This document shows, in pieces, positions 46,223-56,041 of a stretch of DNA of 64,000 nucleotides. Position numbers and translations under genes: made by a program. The stretch is from Craterostigma plantagineum (taxonomy: Eukaryota; Streptophyta; Magnoliopsida; Lamiales; Linderniaceae), in assembly GCA_027422505.1 (NCBI GenBank), contig JAPQWV010000005.1, positions 18,890,001-18,954,000 on the forward strand, given 5' to 3'. Position 1 is the stretch's first letter. Each line of letters opens with the position of its first letter. The notes beneath the pieces are model-generated. The model did no database searches. It worked only from the letters and a program-made list of their open reading frames with translations, and was not told where the DNA came from.

Positions 46223-46501
46223 AATTGTATTGTTAGTGGACGAAATAAAGTAGTCAACCCAAGATAGGTGAGATTTGGAAAAGATATAGAGAGTACTAGG
46301 AAACCTTTTTCCCTCCACTTTTGTTTTGATGATGTCATCTTGATGACGTCACTTATTGCATGATGAAGCACTATGCGATGGAATGTATTTGTACCTTTGA
46401 GGTTATTGTAATAACGGTATATATAATTGGTTTGATTTACGAACCATTCAAAACGGAATTTTTGGATGGGCCCTCCTAATCACTATTGCAGTTTTTTATG
46501 G

Positions 46502-46832
46502 ATGAGATCCTCTGTTCCAAACCATGTCCAATGTGTGTACCAGATTGTAGAATATATGAAAAAATAATTTTTATAGATATCGAAAAATATAAGATATGGG
46601 TATCAATTTGATCGTAATGAAACAAAGAATTATTTAGTGTTGTTTATTTGTTTTTATCATATAAATGACATGAAATAAGAATAATTTTATAACTTGATAG
46701 ATTATGTAATTAAAAAATTAAAAAAAAAATAATTAAAATAATTTTTGAACCACAGGATTTGACAAGTGTCAACATCCGGTGATTTGGTACACACATTGGG
46801 ACATGGGTTTGGGACAGAGGATCCCATCCGAG
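46502..46832. mobile_element. MITE with ~40-bp inverted ends and 9-bp duplication
   Basis: GATCCTCTGTTCCAAACCATG at the left and GATCCTCTGTCCCAAACCCA (minus strand) at the right, both continuing to AATGTGTGTACCA, form a long inverted terminus. TTTTTATGG occurs at 46493-46501 and 46833-46841. The 9-bp size suggests Mutator-like origin. The core is AT-rich without ORFs. Confidence 0.75.
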
Positions 46833-46984
46833 TTTTTATGGGTAATTCTATTCACACACCCTAAACTTCTATTTACATCCCCTTATTTATTATTATCCTC
46901 TTTTTATTACATCCCTCGTCTATAATCACACTCTATTCATTATATAAGGCGATTGTTCAATTTTCAAAACTCATTTTAATTATA

Positions 46985-47960
46985 TATTAAGCAGTGTTAG
47001 ATCAAAACTCATTTTAATTATATTCTATAACTTCTAAAAATATACAGAAAAGGTAAATATAAATTACAAGTCGTGTTTTTAAATATACAGTAATCCTTAA
47101 ATAATGCTACTTTTGTGTTTATTTAAATCTATTTGTAAAGGATAATAAGAAATATATTTAATTGATAGGAATGCTTTCTTTTTTAAATAAATTACTTTTA
47201 ACAATAATAGATTTGAAAATAGCAGTCAAAATCATAGTGGTTCGATCCAATCTTTATATTTAAATACATTTCAATATTATTTACTAATTATATTAGATAG
47301 TATTGAGGATTATTTAAATTATTCATTCTAAACATATATCAAGCAGTGTTAGATCAAAACTCATTTTAATTATATACTATTCTATAACTTCTAAAAATAT
47401 ACAGAAAAGGTAAATATAAATTACAAGTCGGTGTTTTAAATATACAGTAATCTTTAGACAATGCTATTTTTTTGTTTATTTAAATCTATTTGTAAAGGGT
47501 AATAAGAAATATATTTATTTGATGGGAACGCTTTCTTTTTTAAAATAAATTACTTCTAATAATAATAGATTTGAAAATAGCAGTCAAAATCATAGTGGTT
47601 CGATCCAATCTTTATATTTAAAATACAGTTCAATATTATTTACTAATTATATTAGATAGTATTGAGGATGATATAACTATTTAAATTATTCTTTCTAAAC
47701 ATATATTAAACAGTGTTAGATCAGAACTCATTTTAATTATATACTATTCTATAACTTCTAAAAATTTACAGAACAGGTAAATATAAATTACGAGTCGGTG
47801 TTTTTAAATATACAGTAATCCTTAGATAATGCTATTTTTGTGTTTATTTAAATCCATTTGTAAAGGGTAATACGAAATATATTTATTTGATAGGAACTCT
47901 TTCTTTTTTTAAAATAAATTACTTTTAACAATAGTAGATTTAAAAATTGCGGTGATATTG
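46985..47960 (+). repeat. Tandem repeat, ~352-367 bp units, 2.7 copies
   Basis: (G)CAGTGTTAGATCARAACTC starts copies at 46991, 47343 and about 47710. Shared words include AAATATAAATTAC, TTTGTAAAGG and GTGGTTCGATCCAATC. Copies differ by small indels. The origin is unknown; it may be an array inside a transposon. Confidence 0.88.
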
Positions 47961-48610
47961 GAATTAAGCATTAAATTGTAATTTAATCGAAAGATGTAAA
48001 AATAAATTTAAATTAACTTGTTAAAATTAGGTACAATAAATGATGTTGAATCCAATGAAAAAAAATTACAAATAATACGTAAATTAATACTGGAAATTAA
48101 CATGTAAACAGAATTTACAAATATTCACAATTTTCAATGTTTTTTTCACCCCCAAAGCCCAAAGGGGTGCCAATAGTAGTACCCTTTTTTATTTAATTAG
48201 ATTTTAAATTGTATCGGACATGTGCCAATTCGAATTAGTAATGATTCTTGCAACGTTTACGGTTCATATTGAGCGAATAGATATGATTCTTGATCTCGTT
48301 AATAAACAAGTAAATCTTCACATTATGGCATTGGAAATATTAAAATTATATGTATGCATATCTATTGGCATTTCACTTCATTCTCTTCCAATAAAATTTA
48401 TCTCTAGTGGATTGAATAACAATAAAAAACCAACTTTAAATCTTACTCATTCTCAACATCTCATTGCTTCACTTCACAGGCCTTTTATTACCAATGTGAG
48501 TATAAATTAATATCCGATTGATGAATTAATCCTCGATTGTTTCAAAAGCTCTTTAGACAATATTTGTGGGGTTGTCCCGACTCGGTATTAGGATTCTAAA
48601 TTTATAATGC
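47961..48610. other. Unassigned AT-rich DNA
   Basis: Holds a 96-codon ORF at 48220-48510 with no recognisable motif or codon signature. It is not accepted as a gene. Confidence 0.35.
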
Positions 48611-48818
48611 GTGAGATTACAATTATCCAACTTGCCGATAAGGGCGCATTTATTGCATGCATAATAACACAAATTACACAAAAATATTAGGCCACCATTC
48701 AGTTATTCAACTAAATTAATAATTCGTGAGATTATAATTATCCAACTTGCCGATGAGGGCGTATTTATTGCATGCATAATAACACAAATTACACAAAAAA
48801 ATAGGCCACCATTCCGTT

Positions 48819-49307
48819 TAGACCTGTCAAAACGGGCCGGCGGGGCGGCCCGGCCCGTAGCCCGCCAAAGCGCCCGCCAACCGGCGGGCTTAAGAAAGCT
48901 TGGCCCGCGCCCGCCCACTGGCGGGCCGCGGGCCCGGTGGGCTTAGCCCGCATAAATTAGAAAAAAATAGAAAAACCTGAAAATAAAAAAAATATATTTA
49001 ATATATTTCAACTTCAGAAAATATTAATTAATTTATCTTTTAATTTTATAAATTATAAAATCTTACCAAAAATAAAAAAATTATATAATTTATATAAAAA
49101 ATTATATAAATGAAATAATATATATAAATATATAGATTTATCATTTAATATATATTATTTATTATTGGCTGGCCAGCCCGCGGGCTAGCCCGCCCCGCCA
49201 AGCCCGCGGGCCGCACGGGGCGGGCTTTTTTGGCCCGCCTCCTCGCAGGCCTTGAAAATCAGAGCGGGGCGGGGCGAGCCGGCCCGCGGGTAATATTGCC
49301 GGCTCTA
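48819..49307. mobile_element. hAT-type MITE with GCCCGC repeats, copy 1
   Basis: Starts TAGACCTGTCAAAACGGGCC, ends GCCGGCTCTA. Flanks ATTCCGTT (48811-48818) and ATTCAGTT (49308-49315) differ at one base of eight. The ends are GC-rich arrays like those of the element at 13536; the core is AT-rich. Confidence 0.82.
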
Positions 49308-49336
49308 ATTCAGTTATTCAACCTGCCCATGAGCGT

Positions 49337-49682
49337 CGGCCCGTAGCCCGCCAAAGCGCCCGCCAACCGGCGGGCTTAAGAAAGCTAGGCTCGCGCCCGC
49401 CTACTGGCGGGCTGCGGGCCCGGCGGGCTTAGCCCGCATAAATTAAAAAAAATAAAAAAAACCTGAAAATAAAAAAAAGGATAAATAAAAAAATATATTT
49501 AATATATTTCAACTTCAGAAAATAGTAATTAATTTATCTTTTAATTTTATAAATTATAAAATCTTATCAAAAAAAAATTATATAATTTATATAAAAAATT
49601 ATATAACGCCTCGCCCGCGGGCCGCGTGGGGTGGGCTTTTTAGGCCCGCCTCCTGGCCCCGCGGGTAATATTGCCGGCTCTA
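49337..49682. mobile_element. hAT-type MITE copy 2, truncated and internally deleted
   Basis: Nearly the same sequence as 48850-49307, but lacks the left terminus and part of the right GC-rich array. It ends with the same GCCGGCTCTAATTCAGTTAT. Its boundaries match the local duplication, not a new insertion. Confidence 0.82.
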
Positions 49683-49690
49683 ATTCAGTT

Positions 49691-50334
49691 ATTCAACTTG
49701 CCCATGAGGGCGTTTTCATTGCATGAAAAATATAAAAATTAGGTAATTATGCCAAAATCTCGCATCTAGATTATTTAGAATTTCTAGAGCTTCGATCTTC
49801 GCCAAATTACCTGATACAAGCATGTTATGTTTGAATTTATAAAGAGGGAAAAATCATAGCAATAACCGGTGTGGGGGACACTAAAGATATTCGAGGTTGC
49901 AAATATGCATAACTCGGTTTCTTATACGATACTACAGACAATAAATTTTCTTCTGTTCTCTCAGTCAATTATCGTGCACCTCTACGAAAAATAATAATAT
50001 ACATCATCGGGGCACCACTGCGAATGATAATTTAGCATTAATTAGGGAGTCATGATAATAAATTATACATCTCCAAAGAAGAATACTTCTCACAAGGTCA
50101 ATTAGATCAAATTCCTTATAACTAAAAACAGATAGCTATCTATCTATAGCCACCTTATAATTACATTCCAATCGTCTTTAGTTGTAATGCCCTGGACAGA
50201 TATTCCTAATGAGACATCGTTCTATATATAGCTCCGCAATTTTGCTGGGAAAATATATCAAGTACTCGGACCTTCTTTACGAGCAAGTAATCAATCATTA
50301 TAACCTTACTTTAAAAGAAAAAGAAAAAAAAAAC
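49691..50334. other. Unassigned intergenic DNA
   Basis: AT-rich, no credible ORF or bounded repeat. Confidence 0.4.
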
Positions 50335-51000
50335 CCTCGGATACAAAAATATCTGGCAGGATAATCACACAACACTACAACATTGTGATACTAAACTCTT
50401 ACAACCACTTTCCAACGGATGAAGGCTGATTCTAACGCCCACAGATCATCAAATACAAGCAAGAAACAAACGCACAACAAGTGTTTCCACAAAAAAAAAA
50501 AGAAAAAGAAAAAGAAAAAAGCTTATCGATATCATTAATTACGTGGGACGTAGCTCAATCCCATCGACAATAAGCCCGCGTTTCAAATTAGTTAATTCAG
50601 TTTCAGACAGCCTACATCTTATGCGACGCCCCAAGTTCTTCCCCACGAAAATCCATCCCAGCATAGAGTGTGCGGAAACTACTAGTAATATAATAATCCT
50701 CGAAACATACATATCTGGCAAGATAATCGCATAACATTATAAAATTGCGATATTCTACACTTGCAACTACACTTTCCGACCACAGATGAACAGATACCAG
50801 CAAGAAACAGACACAGCAAAAGTATTTGCACAAAAAAAAAAAAACTCGTCGAATAGGCAACTGCACTTACGCCGGGCGCAGCTCAATCCCATCGACGACA
50901 AGCCCACTTTTCCAAGTAAGACTGTCCATTTCAGACAGCCGACATCTAATTCGACGTCCCTCGTTTCTCCCGACGAAAATCCCTCCCAGTTCAATCTCAT
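50335..51000 (-). repeat. Tandem duplication of the F-box gene's 3' end
   Basis: Sequence from about 50335 to 50690 repeats, diverged, at about 50693-51000. Shared anchors: ATATCTGGCARGATAATC, AGCAAGAAACARAC, GCTCAATCCCATCGAC and GACGAAAATCC/CACGAAAATCC. The unit is about 330-360 bp and spans the last coding part plus the 3' UTR. Confidence 0.85.
50539..50690 (-). pseudogene. Duplicated last-exon fragment of the F-box/PP2-B gene
   Basis: Encodes GWIFVGKNLGRRIRCRLSE..KRGLIVDGIELRPT, clearly a second copy of the gene's own C-terminus (GGIFVGRNEGRRIRCRLSE..KSGLVVDGIELRPA). It is an orphan exon piece without upstream coding sequence. Confidence 0.85.
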
Positions 51001-52095
51001 CCCAACTCCAAACAACGTTCGCACTTGGTGGATTTCTTCCCCTCCTTGCAATCTGAGGACCTTCTATTTGGACAATCTTAGATGCTATTGCCTCGTTCCA
51101 TGCCATGACATCAGCATCATCCACGTAGTTAACAGATCCCTCTGAGCGTTCGCCGAGGCCAAAGGTACGTTCTGCCAGCTTGAAAATCAGATGGCCTGTG
51201 TAATAAGTGTCTGGAGATAGCATCGATGCTCGGAGAGTACCGAAAATGTCAAGCAAGCAACAGCAGTTTAATTGGGCAACCACCCCAAATCAGCGTTGGC
51301 ATGGAAATATGGGAAATTTCAAGAAAAGTAGCGTCCCACAAAAGAAGGAAAGGAATATCCTTTCATAAGGATTTGATGACTGACTAGACAACCAATGTTC
51401 TACACGATTAAAACACCGATTGTTAAAGGCGTAACAATCTTCAGGCAGTTGTAGGTTGTTTCTAGGAACCTTTTGGACATGCCTTGAAACTATGGAGACG
51501 ATAGCCATTGTACCGCACCAACACAGCAAAGAAACACACACACATGCACAAGCAAAGAAAAAAGAAGGAATCTTGGAAATAATTGTGTATATACTAGTTT
51601 ACCTAGATTCTGGTGAAGATGTCCATACCCAGGAATTGGGATAGTCGTGCAATATCATGAGTTCGCTTACGGAGAGCATGTAGCACTTCTTACCGGTTGA
51701 TTTGATCAATCGGAGGCTCTGTCCGAAAATTCCCAAAACGAAGATTACATACGAACCAACCCTAATTTTAAAATATTGATTCGATCGGAAAACACACTTA
51801 CCATCAGTCGACCCTCTTCGAGCAGAATGGGAATGTCGCAGAGCTCGAGGTAAAGCTCTTTCAAACTGCAATGGCGATTCAATCGGTAATCGGAGGAGGC
51901 CAATCGAGCGATGATCTCCGACGGCAGAAATCGCTCCCAAACGGCGTCGGATTCCGCGGCGGATTTGAACAGTGAGGACACGGCGGATGCCACGCACGCA
52001 TCCTTCGGAGAGGTTAACGATAGAATAGCAGCTATGCAATCTTCTGGCAACGGAAAAGAAGGCATGGGCGACTTTCTTCTGTTGAGGGAGTTCAA
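50867..52095 (-). CDS. F-box protein with PP2 lectin-like domain (PP2-B type), splice site damaged
   Basis: Three exons: 52095-51802 (or from the second Met at 52065, MPSFPLPEDC), 51718-51603 and 51290-50867. Exon 1 holds the F-box (LPEDCIAAILSLTSPKDACVASAVSS..WERFLP). Exons 2 and 3 hold the PP2 domain (GKKCYMLSVSEL..WVWTSSPESR; then YYTGHLIFKLAERTFGL and ..RRIRCRLSE..GLVVDGIELRP). PP2-B proteins are SCF ubiquitin-ligase adaptors with a phloem-lectin-like substrate or sugar-binding part. At the conserved exon 3 start the intron ends CTG rather than AG, and no nearby AG keeps the frame. The gene may be a recent pseudogene or use an unusual site. Confidence 0.8.
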
Positions 52096-52486
52096 TTCTA
52101 GGTTGAATTGAAGCTGACAATGTGACGAGGTTTTGATTTGTCGTCGAGGGTTTTATCAAGCTTTGCTGCCTTAGTCCTTCATCATACTGAGGAATCGTCG
52201 CAGTTGGCAACGTTTCCATGGGAACTTTTGGACCATTGTTTCATGATGAGTCATCCCATAAATTAACGCTATGTTCCACTTGAAATTTTCAGAATACATA
52301 ACATAAATAATCGCATTATTAATCGCAAAATAGCTCGTTTCACATTATTTATTGGATTTATGCATGTCACGCTTGTTGAAATAAAGGTTCGAACTTTTCA
52401 ATTTTGACTTTTATTTTATAGTATGAGGACTTGCCTTGCTGTTGAATCAAAATTCAAATCGTAGTGCTTATCTTCCACCAATATTT
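52096..52486. promoter_or_regulatory. Upstream region of the F-box gene
   Basis: The 5' flank of the minus-strand F-box gene, up to the Mutator-like element. No specific motif was identified. Confidence 0.35.
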
Positions 52487-53418
52487 GGTTAATTCCTTAT
52501 CAGTCCCTTTCAACATTTCAACTTCCTTTTAAATAATACTCCTCGAATTATTTCTTCCTTAGAAGTACACATTTGAAAATTCATTCATGTTTAATACCTA
52601 AAAAGCTCTTTTTAGCATTAAATGGACGAAAATACCCCTGTCTCACATATTCAAAAAAAGCTTAATAATTATTTTCACATGAATTATACCAAAAAAATTG
52701 TTATTATACCAAAAAAATTGGACATTGGACGTAATTATACCAACATATTTTGCAATTATACCATCTGTTTTCGTTATTATACCAGTAAATAGCGTTATTA
52801 TAATTTACAACGAAATTGGACGTAATTATACCAACAGATTTTGCAATTATACCACATATTGTAGAAATTACACTATCTGTTGTCGTAGTTATACCAACAG
52901 ATTTGTACACTTACCATTTGGTATAATAATGATAACGGTTGGTATAATAATCGAAACAGTTTGTATGATGTCCAATTTAAATAGCGTTATTATAATTTAC
53001 AGAGAAATTGGACGTTATACCAATTGATTTTGCTAATATATCAGAAATTGTAGAAATTATACAATATGTGGTGTAATTATTATACCAGTAAATAACGTTA
53101 TTCGAATTTTATACTGTGAAATTGGACGTTATACCAACTGATTTTGAAATTATACCAGAAACTGTAGAATTTATACCAACTGTCGTCGTAATTGTACCAA
53201 CAGAATTGTACACTATATCAGTTGGTATAATAATGATAACAATTGGTATAATTAGAATAACAGTTGGTATAATGTCCAGTTTAATTTCAGAAACGGGTAT
53301 TTTCGTCCGTTTACTATTTGGGATATTAAACACACAACTTTTTCGCATATAGGAATTTTTGTCAGGAATACTGATAAGGAAGTTCAAAATTTGAAAAGTA
53401 CCGATAAGGAATTTACCC
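52487..53418. mobile_element. Mutator-like element with inverted GGTATAAT arrays
   Basis: The left end GGTTAATTCCTTATCAGTCC and the right on the minus strand GGGTAAATTCCTTATCGGTAC continue as matching inverted repeats for nearly 40 bp (to CAAYTTCC/GAACTTCC). The interior carries ATTATACCAAC and GTTGGTATAAT words, switching direction at about 52915 and 53220. It resembles 11923-12693 internally. Flanks share AATATT, but an exact 9-bp duplication is not visible. It separates the divergent F-box and lesion-inducer genes. Confidence 0.65.
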
Positions 53419-53612
53419 ATTAATATTCGTATTAGAATGAAATTAATGATAACTTGAAACGACTTAAAAGGCCCAAGATTTTATCACAAGGGGGAAATCA
53501 TATTACATCGTTGAAAGAAAGCAAAGAAAATCATTTCGAAATCAGAGACCTAATTGGACCATTACTGATAAATACACGCAGAAAAAAAGGCAAAGAGGAA
53601 GCGAAAGCTAAG

Positions 53613-54604
53613 ATGGGTTTCGTTTCGTTTCTTGGGAGATTGCTCTTCGCCTCTGTATTCATCCTCTCAGCATGGCAAATGTACGAAAAATTACGTTAAA
53701 GACTCTGTTTTATTTATAGGGTTTGCTTTGGTTCAAATTTGTTTGCAGCTAATCGGATCTAAATCATTTCAGCAATCTCCTTTTGATGTGTTTTAATCTA
53801 AGATCTAGGCGATCGTTGTAGATTGATTTGTCTTTCTTGGGTTGATTTCAATGTTGAAATAACATTATTATAGCACAGTTTTTGCACACACTTCTGATTT
53901 AAATGGTGTAAAATTACCTTCCTCAAAAAGCTCTCCTTGATGGTCAGAGCTGAGGTTACCCATATGTTTCATACAATGTGTCATCTAAGCAACTCTTTGT
54001 AATCATGCCTTCGAATGATTCTTTTTTTAGGCTCAACGAATTTGGAGACGACGGCGGCCCTTCAACGAAAGAATGGGCTCCCAAATTAGCTCTCATAAAG
54101 AGGAAAATCGATTCAATAATTGGCAAAAGCAATTGGCATATCGACGTACAGGCCTGCATTTCTTAATTTCTTATTACCACATCTGCTGTTGTAACACCAA
54201 GAAACCTAACTTTGTACCCAATTATTGCAGGCCAAGACTTTTGTTGCTGTCATAATCTTCTTTAAAGGCTTAGGCGGTCTCTTATTCGTTCTTGGAAGCG
54301 ATTTCGGCGCTAATCTCTTGGTTTTTAGATCTCCTCTACCTCATAGAGCATATAATCAATCACCCTTTTCATTTCACTTTCTTACTACATTGTTACGTTG
54401 CAGTTTTATTATTTGGTACTGACCACTCCTTTGCTGTACGATTTCTACAACTACCATATGGGAGGGACGAAATTCATGAGATTATTACACGAGTTTCTAC
54501 AGTGTATGGCGCTCGTCGGTGCTTTGCTGTTTTATGTCGATATGAAGGGTTCTATCGATAGGAGACAGCTTAAGAAGAAGAACCCAAGACCCAAAACTGC
54601 TTAA
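53613..54604 (+). CDS. HR-like lesion-inducing family membrane protein
   Basis: Four exons (53613-53680, 54031-54145, 54231-54320, 54404-54604) join to 158 codons, 157 residues, the usual family length. MGFVSFLGRLLFASVFILSA is the conserved first membrane segment, followed by WQMLNEFGDDGGPSTK. Two further hydrophobic segments surround KTFVAVIIFFKGLGGLLFVL and VLTTPLLYDFYNY, and the tail is basic (RRQLKKKNPRPK). Members are small endomembrane proteins named after a tobacco relative that induces lesions when expressed strongly; the molecular role is unknown. The exon 3 donor (TTG|GTTTTT) is weak but is the only one that gives the family spacing. Confidence 0.93.
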
Positions 54605-55006
54605 TACGCAAATCAAACGAAGAAAAAGAGGGGTACTCTTTGACAATGCAATCATCGATCTTTGGATTTAGGTTGAAAGCTCAGAATTTTTCCATGTTGT
54701 AGTTTTATTTCTTAGCAATTTAGTTTATCTAAAGAATCTGAGACCTTTTCTTGTGAAGGTTCATATCATAAACTTTGGGATGGTTCAAGAGAAAGTTTGT
54801 GTATCGAAAAAATTTCTACTTTCTTTTATTGATGTTGAAGAATGGGGTATTTTATCTATTATTTTTTTGGTTTTGTAATTTTAGGTAGTTGTTATTCGGG
54901 GTACCCAATTTATGAGACCAAATTTTAAGGATACTAATTTTCAAAATTGATGTAATTCAAGGCATATGCCAAATAATTTAGAAATATATCATACGTTAGT
55001 TTTATA
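54605..55006. other. 3' flank and left part of a decayed Mutator-like element
   Basis: After the stop codon and probable 3' UTR, sequence from about 54873 (GTAATTTTAGG...) pairs with sequence on the far side of the hAT MITE (55738-55870, TCCTTAAATTGCTTTAATTT). This suggests the MITE inserted in an older element related to 45898-46222. Confidence 0.4.
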
Positions 55007-55725
55007 TAGGGTTGCAAACGAATCGAACTTTTTTGGTTCGATTCGCGATTCGATTCGAAATTTTAAGATTTGAATTCGAATATTTAGAATACGAATCAGA
55101 ATAAGAATATTTTTTTTATTCGAGAAATATGCGAATACGAATATAAAATCACAATATTCGATTCGAATATTAATCGAATTATTCAATTTGAATAATTTAA
55201 TATATCTTTATTAATTTTGATGAAATATTTAAGGTATAAAAAAGATTTTAAAAATAGATCAAAGAATAATATTAATAAATTTAGAAGTTTTGTTTATTTC
55301 TAATGGTGAAGTGTAGAACTAACTTCCACCATAAATTACAAAAATATATATTTATGTGTAAATAATGAATAACTGCATTCATGAAATAAAATGTAATAAA
55401 TTAAAACTTACATTATTATTGATGGAGAACAAAATTTTAAGAAATTGTACAATTTCTAAGGTTTTTTTCATCCTTAAAGAGGGTGCCAATATATAATATT
55501 ACAATTCATTAGAGGTTTTTTAAATATAATAATATTTATATTTTTATTAAATGTAAAGATAAGTACTATATATATATTCGAGTATTCGAATATTCGATAT
55601 CGAATATTTCCGAATACGAACAAGAATTATGATTCGATTAAATATTCGTATTCGTATTCGATTGTCATCCGAATACGAATAGAATATTGTGGTATTCCAC
55701 TCGATTCGATTCGCTTGCAACCCTA
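55007..55725. mobile_element. hAT-type MITE with CGAATATTCGATTCG repeats
   Basis: 719 bp, starts TAGGGTTGCAAACG, ends CTTGCAACCCTA, flanked by 8-bp GTTTTATA (54999-55006, 55726-55733). GATTCGATTCG and GAATATTCG arrays occupy both ends; the middle is AT-rich. No transposase. Confidence 0.94.
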
Positions 55726-55733
55726 GTTTTATA

Positions 55734-56041
55734 ACATCAAACTTACACTGTGTCCTTAAATTGCTTTAATTTTTAAATGTCCTCAAATTGTAAATTGAAT
55801 ACCTTAAAACTGTCGATTGTCACCCTTAACCTACCAAAAAATGTAGTCAACACTGAAAATTAAAGCGACTTTAAGCACGTGAGAAGAGAAAACCTACTCG
55901 AGGGAAAAAAATAACAAAAGCGACTTTAAGCACGTGAACCACGACTTATAGCTACGATGAATTTATGAACATATGCTCGCTTAATTCTTCTCTGGGCTAC
56001 AACGCTGGGGGAAGAAGGTCTGAGCTGTGAGCGTCTGATCA
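55734..56041. promoter_or_regulatory. Upstream region and leader of ARP9
   Basis: Starts with the right part of the decayed Mutator-like element and ends with the GC-richer leader (CTGGGCTACAACGCTGGGG...). CACGTG-type G-box cores occur near 55877 and 55935, in a local repeat (AGCGACTTTAAGCACGTGA). The start codon follows at 56042. Confidence 0.5.

Larger units (their letters stand above)
48611..49690 (+). repeat. Repeated segments around a duplicated hAT MITE
   Basis: A ~115-bp stretch (GTGAGATTACAATTATCCAA at 48611) recurs at 48726. A related TTCAGTTATTCAAC(C/T)TGCCCATGAG stretch recurs after each of two MITE copies (49309 and about 49683). The MITE was therefore carried along in a local duplication. 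Confidence 0.8.

Noticed and set aside
48220..48510. 96-codon ORF
   Set aside because: AT-rich, low-complexity, no recognisable motif and no promoter or neighbour context.
54292..54561. 89-codon hydrophobic ORF overlapping the lesion-inducer gene
   Set aside because: It is a shifted frame across exon 3, the intron and exon 4; the spliced frame matches the family exactly.
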